Origin: Oscillospiraceae bacterium
Lineage (GTDB): Bacteria; Bacillota; Clostridia; Oscillospirales; UBA929
Assembly: GCA_031254575.1 (NCBI GenBank)
Contig: JAIRUE010000061.1
Location: 1 to 41,166, forward strand
Direction: 5' to 3'
DNA: 41,166 nucleotides
Shown here in pieces: positions 23,466-32,119 of the stretch. How positions within the stretch are numbered: the stretch's first letter is position 1; every line of letters begins with the position of its first letter. Position numbers and translations under genes: made by a program. Below the pieces are notes generated by a model. The model worked only from the letters and a program-made list of their open reading frames with translations, was not told where the DNA came from and did not search any database.

Positions 23466-25474
23466 CCCGCAAGGCATACGACAACAGCTCCATCACCCAG
23501 CTCAGGGACGAGGACCGCGTCCGCAAGCGCCCCGGCGTCATCTTCGGAAGCGACGGGCTGGAGGGGTGCCAGCACGCGGTTTTTGAGATTTTGAGCAACT
23601 CCATCGACGAGGCGCGGGAAGGTCACGGCAGGACCATCCGCGTGACCGTCTTCCCCGACCGTTCGATCGAGGTCTCCGACGAGGGGCGCGGCTGCCCCGT
23701 GGACTGGAACGAGCGCGAGGGACGGTATAACTGGGAGCTGGTTTTCTGCGAGCTGTACGCCGGAGGCAAATACCACAACGAGGCCGACGAGAACTACGAG
23801 TTTTCGCTCGGCCTGAACGGGTTGGGCGCGTGCGCCACGCAGTACGCCAGCGAGTGGATGGATGTGAGCGTCCTGCGCGACGGCTTTCAATATACGCTGC
23901 GTTTTGAAAAGGGGCGCAATGTCGGGGGGCTGAAAAAGGAGCCGTACACGGGCAGGAAAACCGGGTCGCGCCACCGCTGGAAGCCGGACAGGGACGTCTT
24001 TACCGACATCGCCGTCCCGCTGGAGTATTTCACCGACACGCTGCGCAAACAGGCGGTCGTCAACCCCGGCGTGACGTTTCTTCTGGATTACATGGGGGAG
24101 AAACGCTCGTTTTTGTATCAAAACGGCATTATGGACTATATCCGGGAGCGCGTCGCTTCTCCTGCCGCCCTCCCCGGGGAAGACGGTCCCGCCGCGCCGG
24201 AAGGCGGGAATCCTTACATCACCGAACCCGTCTTTTGGCAGGCGGAACGGCGCGGGCGCGACCGCGAGGACAAGCCCGAGTATAAAGTGCGCCTGTCGGC
24301 GGCGTTCTGTTTTACGCAGACGGCGGCGTTTTGCGAACATTATCACAACTCGTCGTTTCTGGAGCACGGCGGCAGTCCCGACAAGGCCGTCCGCTCGGCG
24401 TTTGTGTCGGCGCTGGACGCGTACTGCAAAAACAACGGCAAATACCAAAAGGCGGAGAGCCGCGTCACATGGCCCGACGCGGCCGAATGCCTGTGCTTTG
24501 TCTCCAGCAACTTCTCCACGCAGACGAGCTATGAGAACCAGACCAAAAAGGCCGTCAGCAACCGCTTCATCCAGGAGTGCATGACCGACTGGCTCAAAAG
24601 CCAGCTCGAGGTGTATTTCATTGAGAACAAAGCGGCCGCCGAGGCCGCCGCCGCGCAGGTATTGGTCAACAAGCGCAGCCGCGAGACGGCGGAGAAGACG
24701 CGTCTGGGCCTCAAAAAGAAGCTGTCCGGTTCGATGGACATCACGACCCGCGTGGGAAAATTCCACGACTGCCGCACCCGCGACCTGGCGCGCCGCGAGG
24801 TTTACATCGTCGAGGGGGACAGCGCCCTCGGCGCGTGCAAGCTGGCGCGGGACAGCGAGTTTCAGGCGATCATCCCGGTGCGGGGCAAGATCCTCAACTG
24901 CCTGAAGGCCGATCTGGAGCGGATATTGAAAAACGAGATCATCACAGATCTTGTGAAGGTACTGGGCTGCGGCATCGAAACGAAAGCGAAAAAGGGGAAC
25001 GCCTCTTTTGACTTGTCGGCGCTGCGCTGGAACAAGGTCATCATCTGCACCGACGCCGATGTGGACGGCTTCCATATCCGCACGATGATACTGACCATGC
25101 TCTACCGCCTGACCCCGACGCTGATCGAGGAGGGGTACGTCTATATCGCCGAGAGCCCGCTGTATGAGCTGGTTTATAAGGACAGGACGGCGTTTGCTTG
25201 GAGCGAGGCGGAAAAAGAGAGGGTTTTGGAGCAATGGGGCCATCCGCGGGGTGTGACGGTCAGCCGCTCGAAGGGGTTGGGCGAGAACGAGCCGGACATG
25301 ATGTGGCTGACGACGATGAACCCCGAGACGCGCCGGCTGGTGCAGGTCACGCCGGAGGACGCGGCGGTGACGGCGGAGGTGTTCGACATGCTGCTGGGCG
25401 ATAACCTCCCGGCGCGGAAGAGTTTTATCGCCGAGCACGGGTTTGAGTATCTGGAACTGGCGGATATATCGTAA
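23462..25474 (+). CDS. Topoisomerase IV subunit B-like protein (ParE/GyrB family)
   Basis: 670 residues. The GHKL ATPase domain includes QHAVFEILSNSIDEA (Asn and Glu of motif N), VSDEGRGCPVD (G1-like) and YEFSLGLNGLGACATQYASEW (G2-like, where gyrase has GLHGVG). A transducer domain follows. The TOPRIM domain is intact, with VYIVEGDSALGACK (catalytic Glu), IPVRGKILN and IICTDADVDGFHIRT (DxD). The length is near ParE and the GyrB insert is absent. With the ParC-like subunit 17 bases downstream it would form a heterotetrameric type IIA topoisomerase that relaxes and decatenates DNA. The wording of the motifs fits the divergent second topoisomerase pair of Clostridia rather than canonical gyrase. 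GTG 23462 lacks a good ribosome binding site of its own and probably depends on the leader ORF. Confidence 0.85.
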   Translation: MTRKAYDNSSITQLRDEDRVRKRPGVIFGSDGLEGCQHAVFEILSNSIDEAREGHGRTIRVTVFPDRSIEVSDEGRGCPVDWNEREGRYNWELVFCELYAGGKYHNEADENYEFSLGLNGLGACATQYASEWMDVSVLRDGFQYTLRFEKGRNVGGLKKEPYTGRKTGSRHRWKPDRDVFTDIAVPLEYFTDTLRKQAVVNPGVTFLLDYMGEKRSFLYQNGIMDYIRERVASPAALPGEDGPAAPEGGNPYITEPVFWQAERRGRDREDKPEYKVRLSAAFCFTQTAAFCEHYHNSSFLEHGGSPDKAVRSAFVSALDAYCKNNGKYQKAESRVTWPDAAECLCFVSSNFSTQTSYENQTKKAVSNRFIQECMTDWLKSQLEVYFIENKAAAEAAAAQVLVNKRSRETAEKTRLGLKKKLSGSMDITTRVGKFHDCRTRDLARREVYIVEGDSALGACKLARDSEFQAIIPVRGKILNCLKADLERILKNEIITDLVKVLGCGIETKAKKGNASFDLSALRWNKVIICTDADVDGFHIRTMILTMLYRLTPTLIEEGYVYIAESPLYELVYKDRTAFAWSEAEKERVLEQWGHPRGVTVSRSKGLGENEPDMMWLTTMNPETRRLVQVTPEDAAVTAEVFDMLLGDNLPARKSFIAEHGFEYLELADIS

Positions 25475-25491
25475 ATACATAGGAGGCGCCC

Positions 25492-27705
25492 ATGCCCAAA
25501 AAACCTAAAGCCGGACTGACCCTCGCGGGCGGCGGCCATGCCCCTCTCCGTAAAGAGCCCATCACCCAGACGCTCAGGCAGAATTTCATGCCCTACGCCA
25601 TGAGCGTCATCATCTCCCGCGCCATCCCCGAGATCGACGGCTTCAAGCCGTCGCACCGCAAGCTGCTCTATACGATGTATAAGATGGGACTGCTGACCGG
25701 GGCGCGCACCAAGAGCGCGAACGTCGTGGGGCAGACGATGCGGCTCAACCCGCACGGCGAGGGCGCGATTTATGAGACGATGGTCCGCCTCTCGCGGGGC
25801 AACGAATCTCTGCTGCACCCGTTCATTGACAGCAAGGGCAACTTCGGCAAAGTCTATTCCCGCGACATGGCCTACGCCGCGTCGCGCTATACCGAGGTCA
25901 GGCTGGACGCCATCTGTAAGGAGATTTTTGCGGACATCGACAGCGACACCGTCGATTTTACCGACAATTACGACAACACCATGCGCGAGCCGGCGCTGCT
26001 GCCGACGGCGTTTCCCAACGTCCTCGTGTCGGCCAACCAGGGCATCGCGGTGGGCATGGCCAGCCAGATTTGCGGCTTCAACCTCTCCGAAGTGTGCAAA
26101 ACCGCCGTCGCCTATATGAAAAACCCCGGCTGCGACCTGCTGGAGACGCTACCCGCGCCCGACTTCCCCACCGGCGGCGAGCTTTTGTGCGACAGGGACG
26201 AGATACGCGCGCTGTATGACACCGGGCGCGGTTCGTTCCGGGTGCGCGCCCGCTGGCGGCACGACCCCAAAGAGGGCGTCATTGAGATTTACGAGATCCC
26301 CTATTCCACCACCGTCGAGGCCATACTCGACGCTGTGGGGAAGCTGATTAAAGAGGGAAAGCTGAAGGACGTCGCCGACATGCGCGACGAAACAGACCTT
26401 TCCGGCCTCAAGCTGACCGTCGATCTCAAACGGGGCGCCGACCCGGACAAGGTGATGAAGCTCCTTTTCCAGAAGACGCCGCTGACGGACAGCTTTTCGT
26501 GCAACTTCAATATCCTGATCGCGGGGACGCCGCGCGTCCTGCCGGTGCGCGGGGTGCTGGAGGAATGGTGCGCGTGGCGGCGCGGGTGCGTGCGGCGGCG
26601 CGTCTTCTTTCAGGCGGGCAGACTGCGGGAAAAGCTGCACCTGCTCTACGCGCTGCAAAAGGTTCTGCTGGACATTGACCGCGCCATTGCCGTCATCCGG
26701 GAGACGGAGGAGGAAGCGGAGGTCGTCCCCAATCTGATGATCGCCTTCGGCATTGACGAAACGCAGGCGGCGTTCATCGCCGACATACGGCTGCGCAACA
26801 TCAACAAACAGTACATCCTGAAACGGGTCGAGGAGGTTTCCGCGCTCGAGGGGGAATTGGCCGGTCTGGAGGAGACGCTCAAAACGCCGTCGAAAATCGA
26901 CCGTATCATCATAGACGAGCTCAAAGCCGTTGACAAACAGTACGGCAAGCCCCGCCGGACGCTGCTGGTTTACGGCCACGAGGAGGAAAAGATCTCAGAG
27001 GCGGAGGAGGATTACCCTGTTTACGTCTTTCTGTCCCGCGAAGGCTACCTCAAAAAAATCACCCCCCTCTCGCTGCGGATGTCGGGCGAACATAAGTATA
27101 AGGAGGGCGACGGCCCGTATCTGCAATGGGAGGGGAACAATCTCGGCGAAATCCTGGTTTTCACCGACAGGCAGCAGTGCTACAAAGCCCGCCTGTATGA
27201 ATTTGACGACGCCAAAGCCTCCGTGCTGGGCGACTACCTTCCCTCAAAGCTCGGTATGGACGAGGGCGAAACGGCCGTCTTTGCCTGTCTGCCGGGGGAG
27301 GACTACGCCGGGAACCTGCTCTTCTTCTTTGAAAACGGCCGCGCCGCCCGCGTCGGGATGTCGTCTTACGCCACCCTGTCCAACCGCCGCAAACTGACCG
27401 GCGCGTACAACGGCAAAAGCCCGCTGGTCACGGCGCTCGTGCTGCGAGAGGATGTTGAAATGGCGGTCTTCACTTCCGACAAGCGCTGCGTGCTCTTTCA
27501 CACGGCGGCGCTGGAACCCAAGTCCACGCGCGGCACGCAGGGCGTCGGGGTCGTTTCGCCCAAGCGCGGCCAGCGCGTCATAAACGCCTGCCCGGCGGAT
27601 ACCTCCGGCATCCTCAATCCGGCGCGGTTTCGCGTCCGGTCGCTTCCGGCGGTCGGCGCGGCGGTCAGGCCGGAGGATATGGGCGAGGTACAGTTGGCGT
27701 TATAA
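25492..27705 (+). CDS. Topoisomerase IV subunit A-like protein (ParC/GyrA family)
   Basis: 737 residues. The breakage-reunion core has MPYAMSVIISRAIPEIDGFKPSHRKLLY, then NPHGEGAIYETMVRLSR (the quinolone-resistance region, GYHPHGD in standard enzymes) and AASRYTEVRL with the catalytic Tyr next to Arg. A coiled-coil tower follows around residues 370-480. The C-terminal third has weak beta-propeller blades, with GTQGVGVVSPKRGQRV as the last recognisable one; the GyrA box is not evident, so wrapping and negative supercoiling are unlikely. ATG 25492 has AGGAGG 5-6 bases upstream. It is paired with the ParE-like subunit. The N-terminal ~20 residues are a low-complexity extension. Confidence 0.87.
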   Translation: MPKKPKAGLTLAGGGHAPLRKEPITQTLRQNFMPYAMSVIISRAIPEIDGFKPSHRKLLYTMYKMGLLTGARTKSANVVGQTMRLNPHGEGAIYETMVRLSRGNESLLHPFIDSKGNFGKVYSRDMAYAASRYTEVRLDAICKEIFADIDSDTVDFTDNYDNTMREPALLPTAFPNVLVSANQGIAVGMASQICGFNLSEVCKTAVAYMKNPGCDLLETLPAPDFPTGGELLCDRDEIRALYDTGRGSFRVRARWRHDPKEGVIEIYEIPYSTTVEAILDAVGKLIKEGKLKDVADMRDETDLSGLKLTVDLKRGADPDKVMKLLFQKTPLTDSFSCNFNILIAGTPRVLPVRGVLEEWCAWRRGCVRRRVFFQAGRLREKLHLLYALQKVLLDIDRAIAVIRETEEEAEVVPNLMIAFGIDETQAAFIADIRLRNINKQYILKRVEEVSALEGELAGLEETLKTPSKIDRIIIDELKAVDKQYGKPRRTLLVYGHEEEKISEAEEDYPVYVFLSREGYLKKITPLSLRMSGEHKYKEGDGPYLQWEGNNLGEILVFTDRQQCYKARLYEFDDAKASVLGDYLPSKLGMDEGETAVFACLPGEDYAGNLLFFFENGRAARVGMSSYATLSNRRKLTGAYNGKSPLVTALVLREDVEMAVFTSDKRCVLFHTAALEPKSTRGTQGVGVVSPKRGQRVINACPADTSGILNPARFRVRSLPAVGAAVRPEDMGEVQLAL

Positions 27706-27727
27706 AATCTTATGATTTAACCTGGCG

Positions 27728-28393
27728 TTGTCAAGTTATCTTAAGGCTCGACACTTATATGCCGGGTTGGAACCGGAAATCCTGGACACGTTTAAGCTGT
27801 ATCTCGGATGCTGGAACGCGCTGAAAGATGACCGGAAGGAGATAAAGCTGTCCCCCGGGGAATTCCAACATCATTTTTACCGCTTTGATTATAAGATCAC
27901 CGCCGACCTCGGCAGTATCCCCATGCGCCGGTGGGTGAGCGATGAAGCCGATTACAAAGGATTTGCGCCCGGGCTCAAGGCGCTGTCCCTTGTCCTTTAC
28001 GAGAATTCTCTCGAGTATAAGGGCGTCACATTCGACGGCGAGTACCACGCCAAAGGGAAGCGGATCGCCCGCATAACCGCAACGAACTTTGAGGCGTTGG
28101 GCGAGCCGGGATATGCCCTGTCACTCAAACTCTCCCAACCGGACAGGTATATGGATGCGATACGAGCCCTGCCCGGAACGCTGCGGGAGCCGTTTTTGAA
28201 AAATTACTGCAATCACTGTAATTTTCAGGGGGCGACTCCCCAGTACTGCAAGTTTCGGCTGAAATGGGCGTACGAGGGCACGCCGCGCGAGGGCTGCGCT
28301 TATCAGTGCTTCTTCTTTACCGATTTTGACGCGGCCCGCGCGCCCGATTACTGGCGGTTGCTGGAACTGGAATATGGGCTAAAAAAGGGGTAA
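27728..28393 (+). CDS. Unknown protein with a Cys-rich C-terminal block, start uncertain
   Basis: 221 residues from TTG 27728. The frame opens at an in-frame TGA at 27713, and neither TTG 27728 nor CTG 27722 has a ribosome binding site, so the N-terminus may be lost or the gene broken at its 5' end. The C-terminal part has NYCNHCNFQGATPQYCKF, then GCAYQCFFFTDFD and a YWRLLELEYGL end. Five Cys and neighbouring His residues could form a metal site. The N-terminal half (HHFYRFDYKITADLGSIPMRRW) is aromatic- and Arg-rich. It has no signal peptide or membrane span. I do not recognise the family; similar C-terminal sequences in Clostridia are annotated as hypothetical, to my recollection. It sits between topoisomerase and YitT genes. 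Confidence 0.6.
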   Translation: MSSYLKARHLYAGLEPEILDTFKLYLGCWNALKDDRKEIKLSPGEFQHHFYRFDYKITADLGSIPMRRWVSDEADYKGFAPGLKALSLVLYENSLEYKGVTFDGEYHAKGKRIARITATNFEALGEPGYALSLKLSQPDRYMDAIRALPGTLREPFLKNYCNHCNFQGATPQYCKFRLKWAYEGTPREGCAYQCFFFTDFDAARAPDYWRLLELEYGLKKG

Positions 28394-28422
28394 AACTCTC
28401 TGAATATGGAATAGTATATACC

Positions 28423-29286
28423 ATGAAAAAGAGATTTTTCCCGATCATTTCAGACCTTTTTATCATCGCGCTGGGCGGCGCGCTGTTCGCGCTGTCCGTC
28501 GCGTTGCTGCTCGACCCCTACGGAATCGTGCCCGGCGGGGTGACCGGCGCCGCCATGCTTTTGTGCGCGCTACTTCCCCGCCTGCCGCTCGGCCTGACGG
28601 TGCTGGCCTTTAACATCCCTCTCTTTTTACTGAGCTGGCGGATATTCGGGCACAGGTTCCTGCTGTATACGGGTTTCGGCACGCTGGTATCGTCGCTTCT
28701 CATCGATCTGTTCGCGCGGCTCCCGCCGGTGGAAACCGATCCGCTGCTCGCGGGGGTGTTCGGAGGGCTGCTGATGGGGGCCGGGCTGGGGCTGGTGTTT
28801 ACGCGGGGCGCGACGACCGGCGGCAGCGACATCATCGCCCGGCTCTTAAAGATCCCGTTCCCGCATATCCAGCTCGGGAGGCTGATGCTGGCCGTGGACG
28901 GCTGCGTCGCGGCCGCGGCGGGGTTTGTGTTCGGCTCCGTAAATCATACGCTCTATGCCGTCATCACGCTCTATATCAGCGCGCGGGCGATGGACGGCAT
29001 CCTTTACGGGATGAACGTGGAGAGGCTGGCGTTCGTCATCTCCGACCGCATTCCGCAAATCGCCGGCGCGATCGGCGAGCGGCTGGGGCGGGGGGCGACC
29101 CTGCTCAGGGGAGAGGGCGCGTATACGGGCGCGGAGCGCAGGGTCCTCCTCTGCGCCGTCAAGCGCCAGCAGGTCGCGGCGCTGAAAACCCTTGTCAGGG
29201 AGACAGACCCCGGCGCGTTTGTCATTCTGACAGAAGCCAGCGAAGTATTGGGGGAGGGATTCGCGGACTATGAAAATACGCTGTAG
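28423..29286 (+). CDS. YitT-family membrane protein (DUF161 + DUF2179)
   Basis: 287 residues. Five to six membrane spans occupy residues 1-190 (LFIIALGGALFALSVALLLDPYGIVPGGVTG is the DUF161 opening, and FTRGATTGGSDIIARLL the conserved central motif). The C-terminal cytoplasmic domain (about 205-285, VERLAFVISDRIPQIAGAI to GAFVILTEASEVLGEGF) is DUF2179. Family members are common in Firmicutes, and their transported substrate or partner is unknown. It overlaps the next gene by 17 bases, so the two are coupled. The ribosome binding site is weak (GGAAT). Confidence 0.88.
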   Translation: MKKRFFPIISDLFIIALGGALFALSVALLLDPYGIVPGGVTGAAMLLCALLPRLPLGLTVLAFNIPLFLLSWRIFGHRFLLYTGFGTLVSSLLIDLFARLPPVETDPLLAGVFGGLLMGAGLGLVFTRGATTGGSDIIARLLKIPFPHIQLGRLMLAVDGCVAAAAGFVFGSVNHTLYAVITLYISARAMDGILYGMNVERLAFVISDRIPQIAGAIGERLGRGATLLRGEGAYTGAERRVLLCAVKRQQVAALKTLVRETDPGAFVILTEASEVLGEGFADYENTL

Positions 29287-30466
29287 GGGCGCGCTGTGCG
29301 CGGCGGCGCTAGCCATCTTTCTTTCCGGTTGCTCCCCGCTGTGGGAACGCGAAGTTTACGAGCGTGAGCCGCACCTCACGCAGGAGGACAGCGGCGCGCT
29401 GACGGCCAACTCCTACGATTCGCTTAAAAGCGTCATCATCGGCGTGATCCGGAGCGGTTTGAGCGAGGCCGACATCCGCGTCACGGACTATCCGGGCGAG
29501 CTGACGTCGCTGTCGCTCAGCGCGCTGCTCAACGAGATACAGACGCGCGAGCCTATCGGCGCGTACGCCGTGGAATATATGGCGTACGCGAGTGCGCGCG
29601 TCCTTTCGCAGTATACCGTCTCGCTCACCATCGTTTATAAACGCGATACGCTTCCCGTTATCTCGCCGGTCAGCGGCGGGCGGGAGCTGGAACAGGCCGT
29701 CCGTTCGGCCCTGCGGGCATACAGGCCGCTGCTCACGGTGGAGATGCCGTACTATTACGCGCAGGACCACGATGTGGAGAGGATGGTGCGCGCGTATTAC
29801 TATAGCGACCCCGCCTGGGCCATGGAATATCCCGCGGCGGCGGCCGCTCTGTACCCGCCCTCGGGGGAGTCCCTGCGCCGCATCGTCGAACTGGAGCTGA
29901 CATATAAAAATCCGCCCGGCGAACTCAGGCGGAAAACGCGCGATACGGAAGCCCGCGCGGAGCGGCTGCTGCAAAGCCTGCCGGTGTTCTCTCCGGACGG
30001 GGACGAGGAACGCCTGGCGCGGACTGTCCTGTGGCTGCGCGACGCCCTTTGTTCCGAAGTGCGGTATGACAACGACACCGCCATGCTGGCCGCGGCGACG
30101 GAGGAGAGGCAGGGCGGCGATCCGTATACGGCGTACGGCGCGCTGGTCAGCGGCCTCGCGGTCAGCGAGGGTCACGCGATGGCGTTTAAGCTGCTGTGCG
30201 ACAAACTGGAGATAGACTGCCTCGTGGTGACGGGGCTTTGGGGCGGATTTGACCACGCGTGGAATCTGGTGAGGATCGGCGACATATGGTATCACCTGGA
30301 CGCGGCCCTCGACAACCGGGGCCCCGTCCCCACGTATAATTTCTTCCTCTTTGACGATGAGACGGCGATCCTCGAAACGTTTGTCCCGGACAAATCCGCC
30401 TATCCCGCCGCCCTTCCCGGGCCCTGGTCTTATGAGGCGCTCACCGCGCCGGAAGAGAGCGGATAA
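29270..30466 (+). CDS. Lipoprotein with a transglutaminase-like fold, catalytic Cys replaced
   Basis: 398 residues. A lipoprotein signal peptide ends in the lipobox LSGC near residue 21. A helical/beta middle part precedes a C-terminal transglutaminase-like domain (about residues 245-370) containing AYGALVSGLAVSEGHAMAF, FDHAWNLVRIGDIWYHLDAALDN. The usual active-site Cys is Ser (residue 299: AVSEGH instead of AVCxGY/H). The His (about 329, in DHAWN) and Asp (about 344, in YHLDAALD) of the triad remain. It may therefore be a non-catalytic binding protein or a Ser-dependent variant at the outer membrane face of the cytoplasmic membrane. It overlaps yitT at its start and is convergent with dapB (26-base tail overlap). 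Confidence 0.82.
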   Translation: MKIRCRGALCAAALAIFLSGCSPLWEREVYEREPHLTQEDSGALTANSYDSLKSVIIGVIRSGLSEADIRVTDYPGELTSLSLSALLNEIQTREPIGAYAVEYMAYASARVLSQYTVSLTIVYKRDTLPVISPVSGGRELEQAVRSALRAYRPLLTVEMPYYYAQDHDVERMVRAYYYSDPAWAMEYPAAAAALYPPSGESLRRIVELELTYKNPPGELRRKTRDTEARAERLLQSLPVFSPDGDEERLARTVLWLRDALCSEVRYDNDTAMLAAATEERQGGDPYTAYGALVSGLAVSEGHAMAFKLLCDKLEIDCLVVTGLWGGFDHAWNLVRIGDIWYHLDAALDNRGPVPTYNFFLFDDETAILETFVPDKSAYPAALPGPWSYEALTAPEESG

Positions 30467-31208
30467 GATCTCTCATGTCATACAGCCCCGGTTTTTCCGT
30501 GCCGGTCATGAACAGCGCTGCGCGGATCGCGCCGGCCGCGAACACGTCGCGGGATCTGGCGGAATGGCTGAGGGTGATGACTTCGTCATGCCCCGCGAAC
30601 ATGACCTCATGCTCCCCGACAATGGTGCCGCCGCGCACGCTGTGCAGCCCGATCTCATGACCGCCGCGCTTCTTGCGCTCCGGCTGGCGGGTATAGACCG
30701 GTTCCGGCCGGTAGGGCAGCGCGGCGGACAGCGTGTCATAGAGCATCAGCGCCGTGCCGCTGGGGGCGTCCACCTTGTCGCGGTGGTGGCGCTCGACGAT
30801 CTCGGCGTCAAAATCGGCGCCCAAAACCGTCGCGGCGGTTTTGGCGAGCTCCATCAGCAGATATACGCCGAGCGACATATTGCCCGAGCGGAAGACGGGG
30901 ATATTCCCCGCCGCCAGTTCGATCCGCGCGAGCTGCGCCGCGTCGTGGCCGGTGGAGCACAGCGTCAGCGGGACAGCGTGTTCCAGGCAGTAAGCGAGGC
31001 CGTCCAGCGAGGCGGGGGAGGAAAAGTCCATGAGCACGTCGGGTCGTTCCGCGCATCCGGACGGCGAGGGATAGACCGGATAGCCGGAGGCCGGTGCGCC
31101 TTTTATATCACAGCCCGCGACGATCCGTATGTCGTCCCGCCCCGCGGCAAGCCTTGAAACCGTTTGGCCCATGCGGCCGTTGCAGCCGCACAGCAGCATC
31201 TTTCGCAT
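30441..31208 (-). CDS. dapB: 4-hydroxy-tetrahydrodipicolinate reductase
   Basis: 255 residues. The N-terminal NAD(P)-binding motif is CGCNGRMGQTV. The substrate site shows VERHHRDKVDAPSGTALML (His pair, Lys and PSGTA), and HDAAQL-type and HEVMFAG blocks are present. It reduces the cyclic product of DapA with NAD(P)H in the diaminopimelate/lysine pathway, giving wall precursor in the cytoplasm. It is the last gene of the leftward asd-dapA-dapB operon; AAGGTG lies 5-6 bases before ATG 31208. The tail overlaps the convergent transglutaminase gene by 26 bases. Confidence 0.95.
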   Translation of the reverse strand: MRKMLLCGCNGRMGQTVSRLAAGRDDIRIVAGCDIKGAPASGYPVYPSPSGCAERPDVLMDFSSPASLDGLAYCLEHAVPLTLCSTGHDAAQLARIELAAGNIPVFRSGNMSLGVYLLMELAKTAATVLGADFDAEIVERHHRDKVDAPSGTALMLYDTLSAALPYRPEPVYTRQPERKKRGGHEIGLHSVRGGTIVGEHEVMFAGHDEVITLSHSARSRDVFAAGAIRAALFMTGTEKPGLYDMRDLIRSLPAR

Positions 31209-31222
31209 CGTATCACCTTATT

Positions 31223-32104
31223 CTACAGCAATCCGTAATCCCTCATGGCGGCTTTCAGCGTCTCCAGATTCTTCGGCAGCATCTCGCAGAGAGGCATGCG
31301 GAGCGTTCCCGCGTCCATGCCCAGCAAATTCATCGCCGTCTTGACCGGCACCGGGTTGACCTCGCAGAAGAGCGCGTCCATCAGCGGGATGGCTTTGAGG
31401 AAGCGCGTCCGGGCCTCCCCGGCCTTTTCCTCCAGCCACAGTTTGCAGATAGCCTGCATTTCGGCGGGGATCAGGTTGGCCGCGACCGAAATGACGCCCA
31501 GGCCGCCCAGCGCCATGATGGGGAGCGTCTCGTTGTCGTTGCCCGACCATACGAAGAAATCGGGCAGGCGGGCGCCAAGCTGCGCGATCAGCTTAAAATC
31601 GCTAGACGCCTCCTTGACCCCGACGATACGCTCGTGCTTTGCCAGTTCCGCGTATGTATCCAGCGTATAGCCCATGCCGCAGCGGGAGGGGATGTGGTAG
31701 AGGATGATCGGCTTGTCAACGCTGTCGGCGATGGTATAGTAGTGCCTTACCAGACCGTGCTGCGTGGTTTTGTTGTAGTAGGGCGTGACGACCAGCAGCG
31801 CGTCCGCGCCCAGTTTGCAGGCTTCCCGGCTCAGCTCGACGGCGTGCCGCGTGTCGTTGGAGCCGGTGCCGGCGATGACCGGGACCCGCCCAGCCGCCCG
31901 CTTGGCGGCGCAGGCGATCGTGTCGAGATGTTCGGCATCGTTCATAGTGGACGCCTCGCCGGTGGTGCCGCATACGACAATGGCTTGCGTGCCCTGTTCT
32001 ATCTGCGTGTCGATCAGTCCGCCCAGTCTGTCAAAATCGACCGCGCCGTCGCGGAACGGCGTCACGATCGCCACGGCGGAGCCGGTGAATACGGGTGTTT
32101 TCAT
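31223..32104 (-). CDS. dapA: 4-hydroxy-tetrahydrodipicolinate synthase
   Basis: 293 residues forming a TIM barrel of the DHDPS/NAL family. Visible are the pyruvate-binding GTTGEAST (Thr pair), the catalytic Tyr in ILYHIPSRCG and the Schiff-base Lys in IVGVKEASSDFKL. The Arg in IPSRCG is the site that binds the aspartate-semialdehyde carboxylate, supporting a true DapA. It condenses pyruvate with aspartate-semialdehyde. ATG 32104 has AAGGAGG 7 bases upstream; 15 bases separate it from asd and 14 from dapB. Confidence 0.95.
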   Translation of the reverse strand: MKTPVFTGSAVAIVTPFRDGAVDFDRLGGLIDTQIEQGTQAIVVCGTTGEASTMNDAEHLDTIACAAKRAAGRVPVIAGTGSNDTRHAVELSREACKLGADALLVVTPYYNKTTQHGLVRHYYTIADSVDKPIILYHIPSRCGMGYTLDTYAELAKHERIVGVKEASSDFKLIAQLGARLPDFFVWSGNDNETLPIMALGGLGVISVAANLIPAEMQAICKLWLEEKAGEARTRFLKAIPLMDALFCEVNPVPVKTAMNLLGMDAGTLRMPLCEMLPKNLETLKAAMRDYGLL

Positions 32105-32119
32105 GGAGCAGCCTCCTTT

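Noticed and set aside
23357-25480. 707-codon open frame antisense to the parE-like gene
   Set aside because: It mirrors the codon pattern of a clearly homologous gene on the other strand, is rich in Arg/His/Val low-information sequence and shows no domain; typical antisense shadow in GC-rich DNA.
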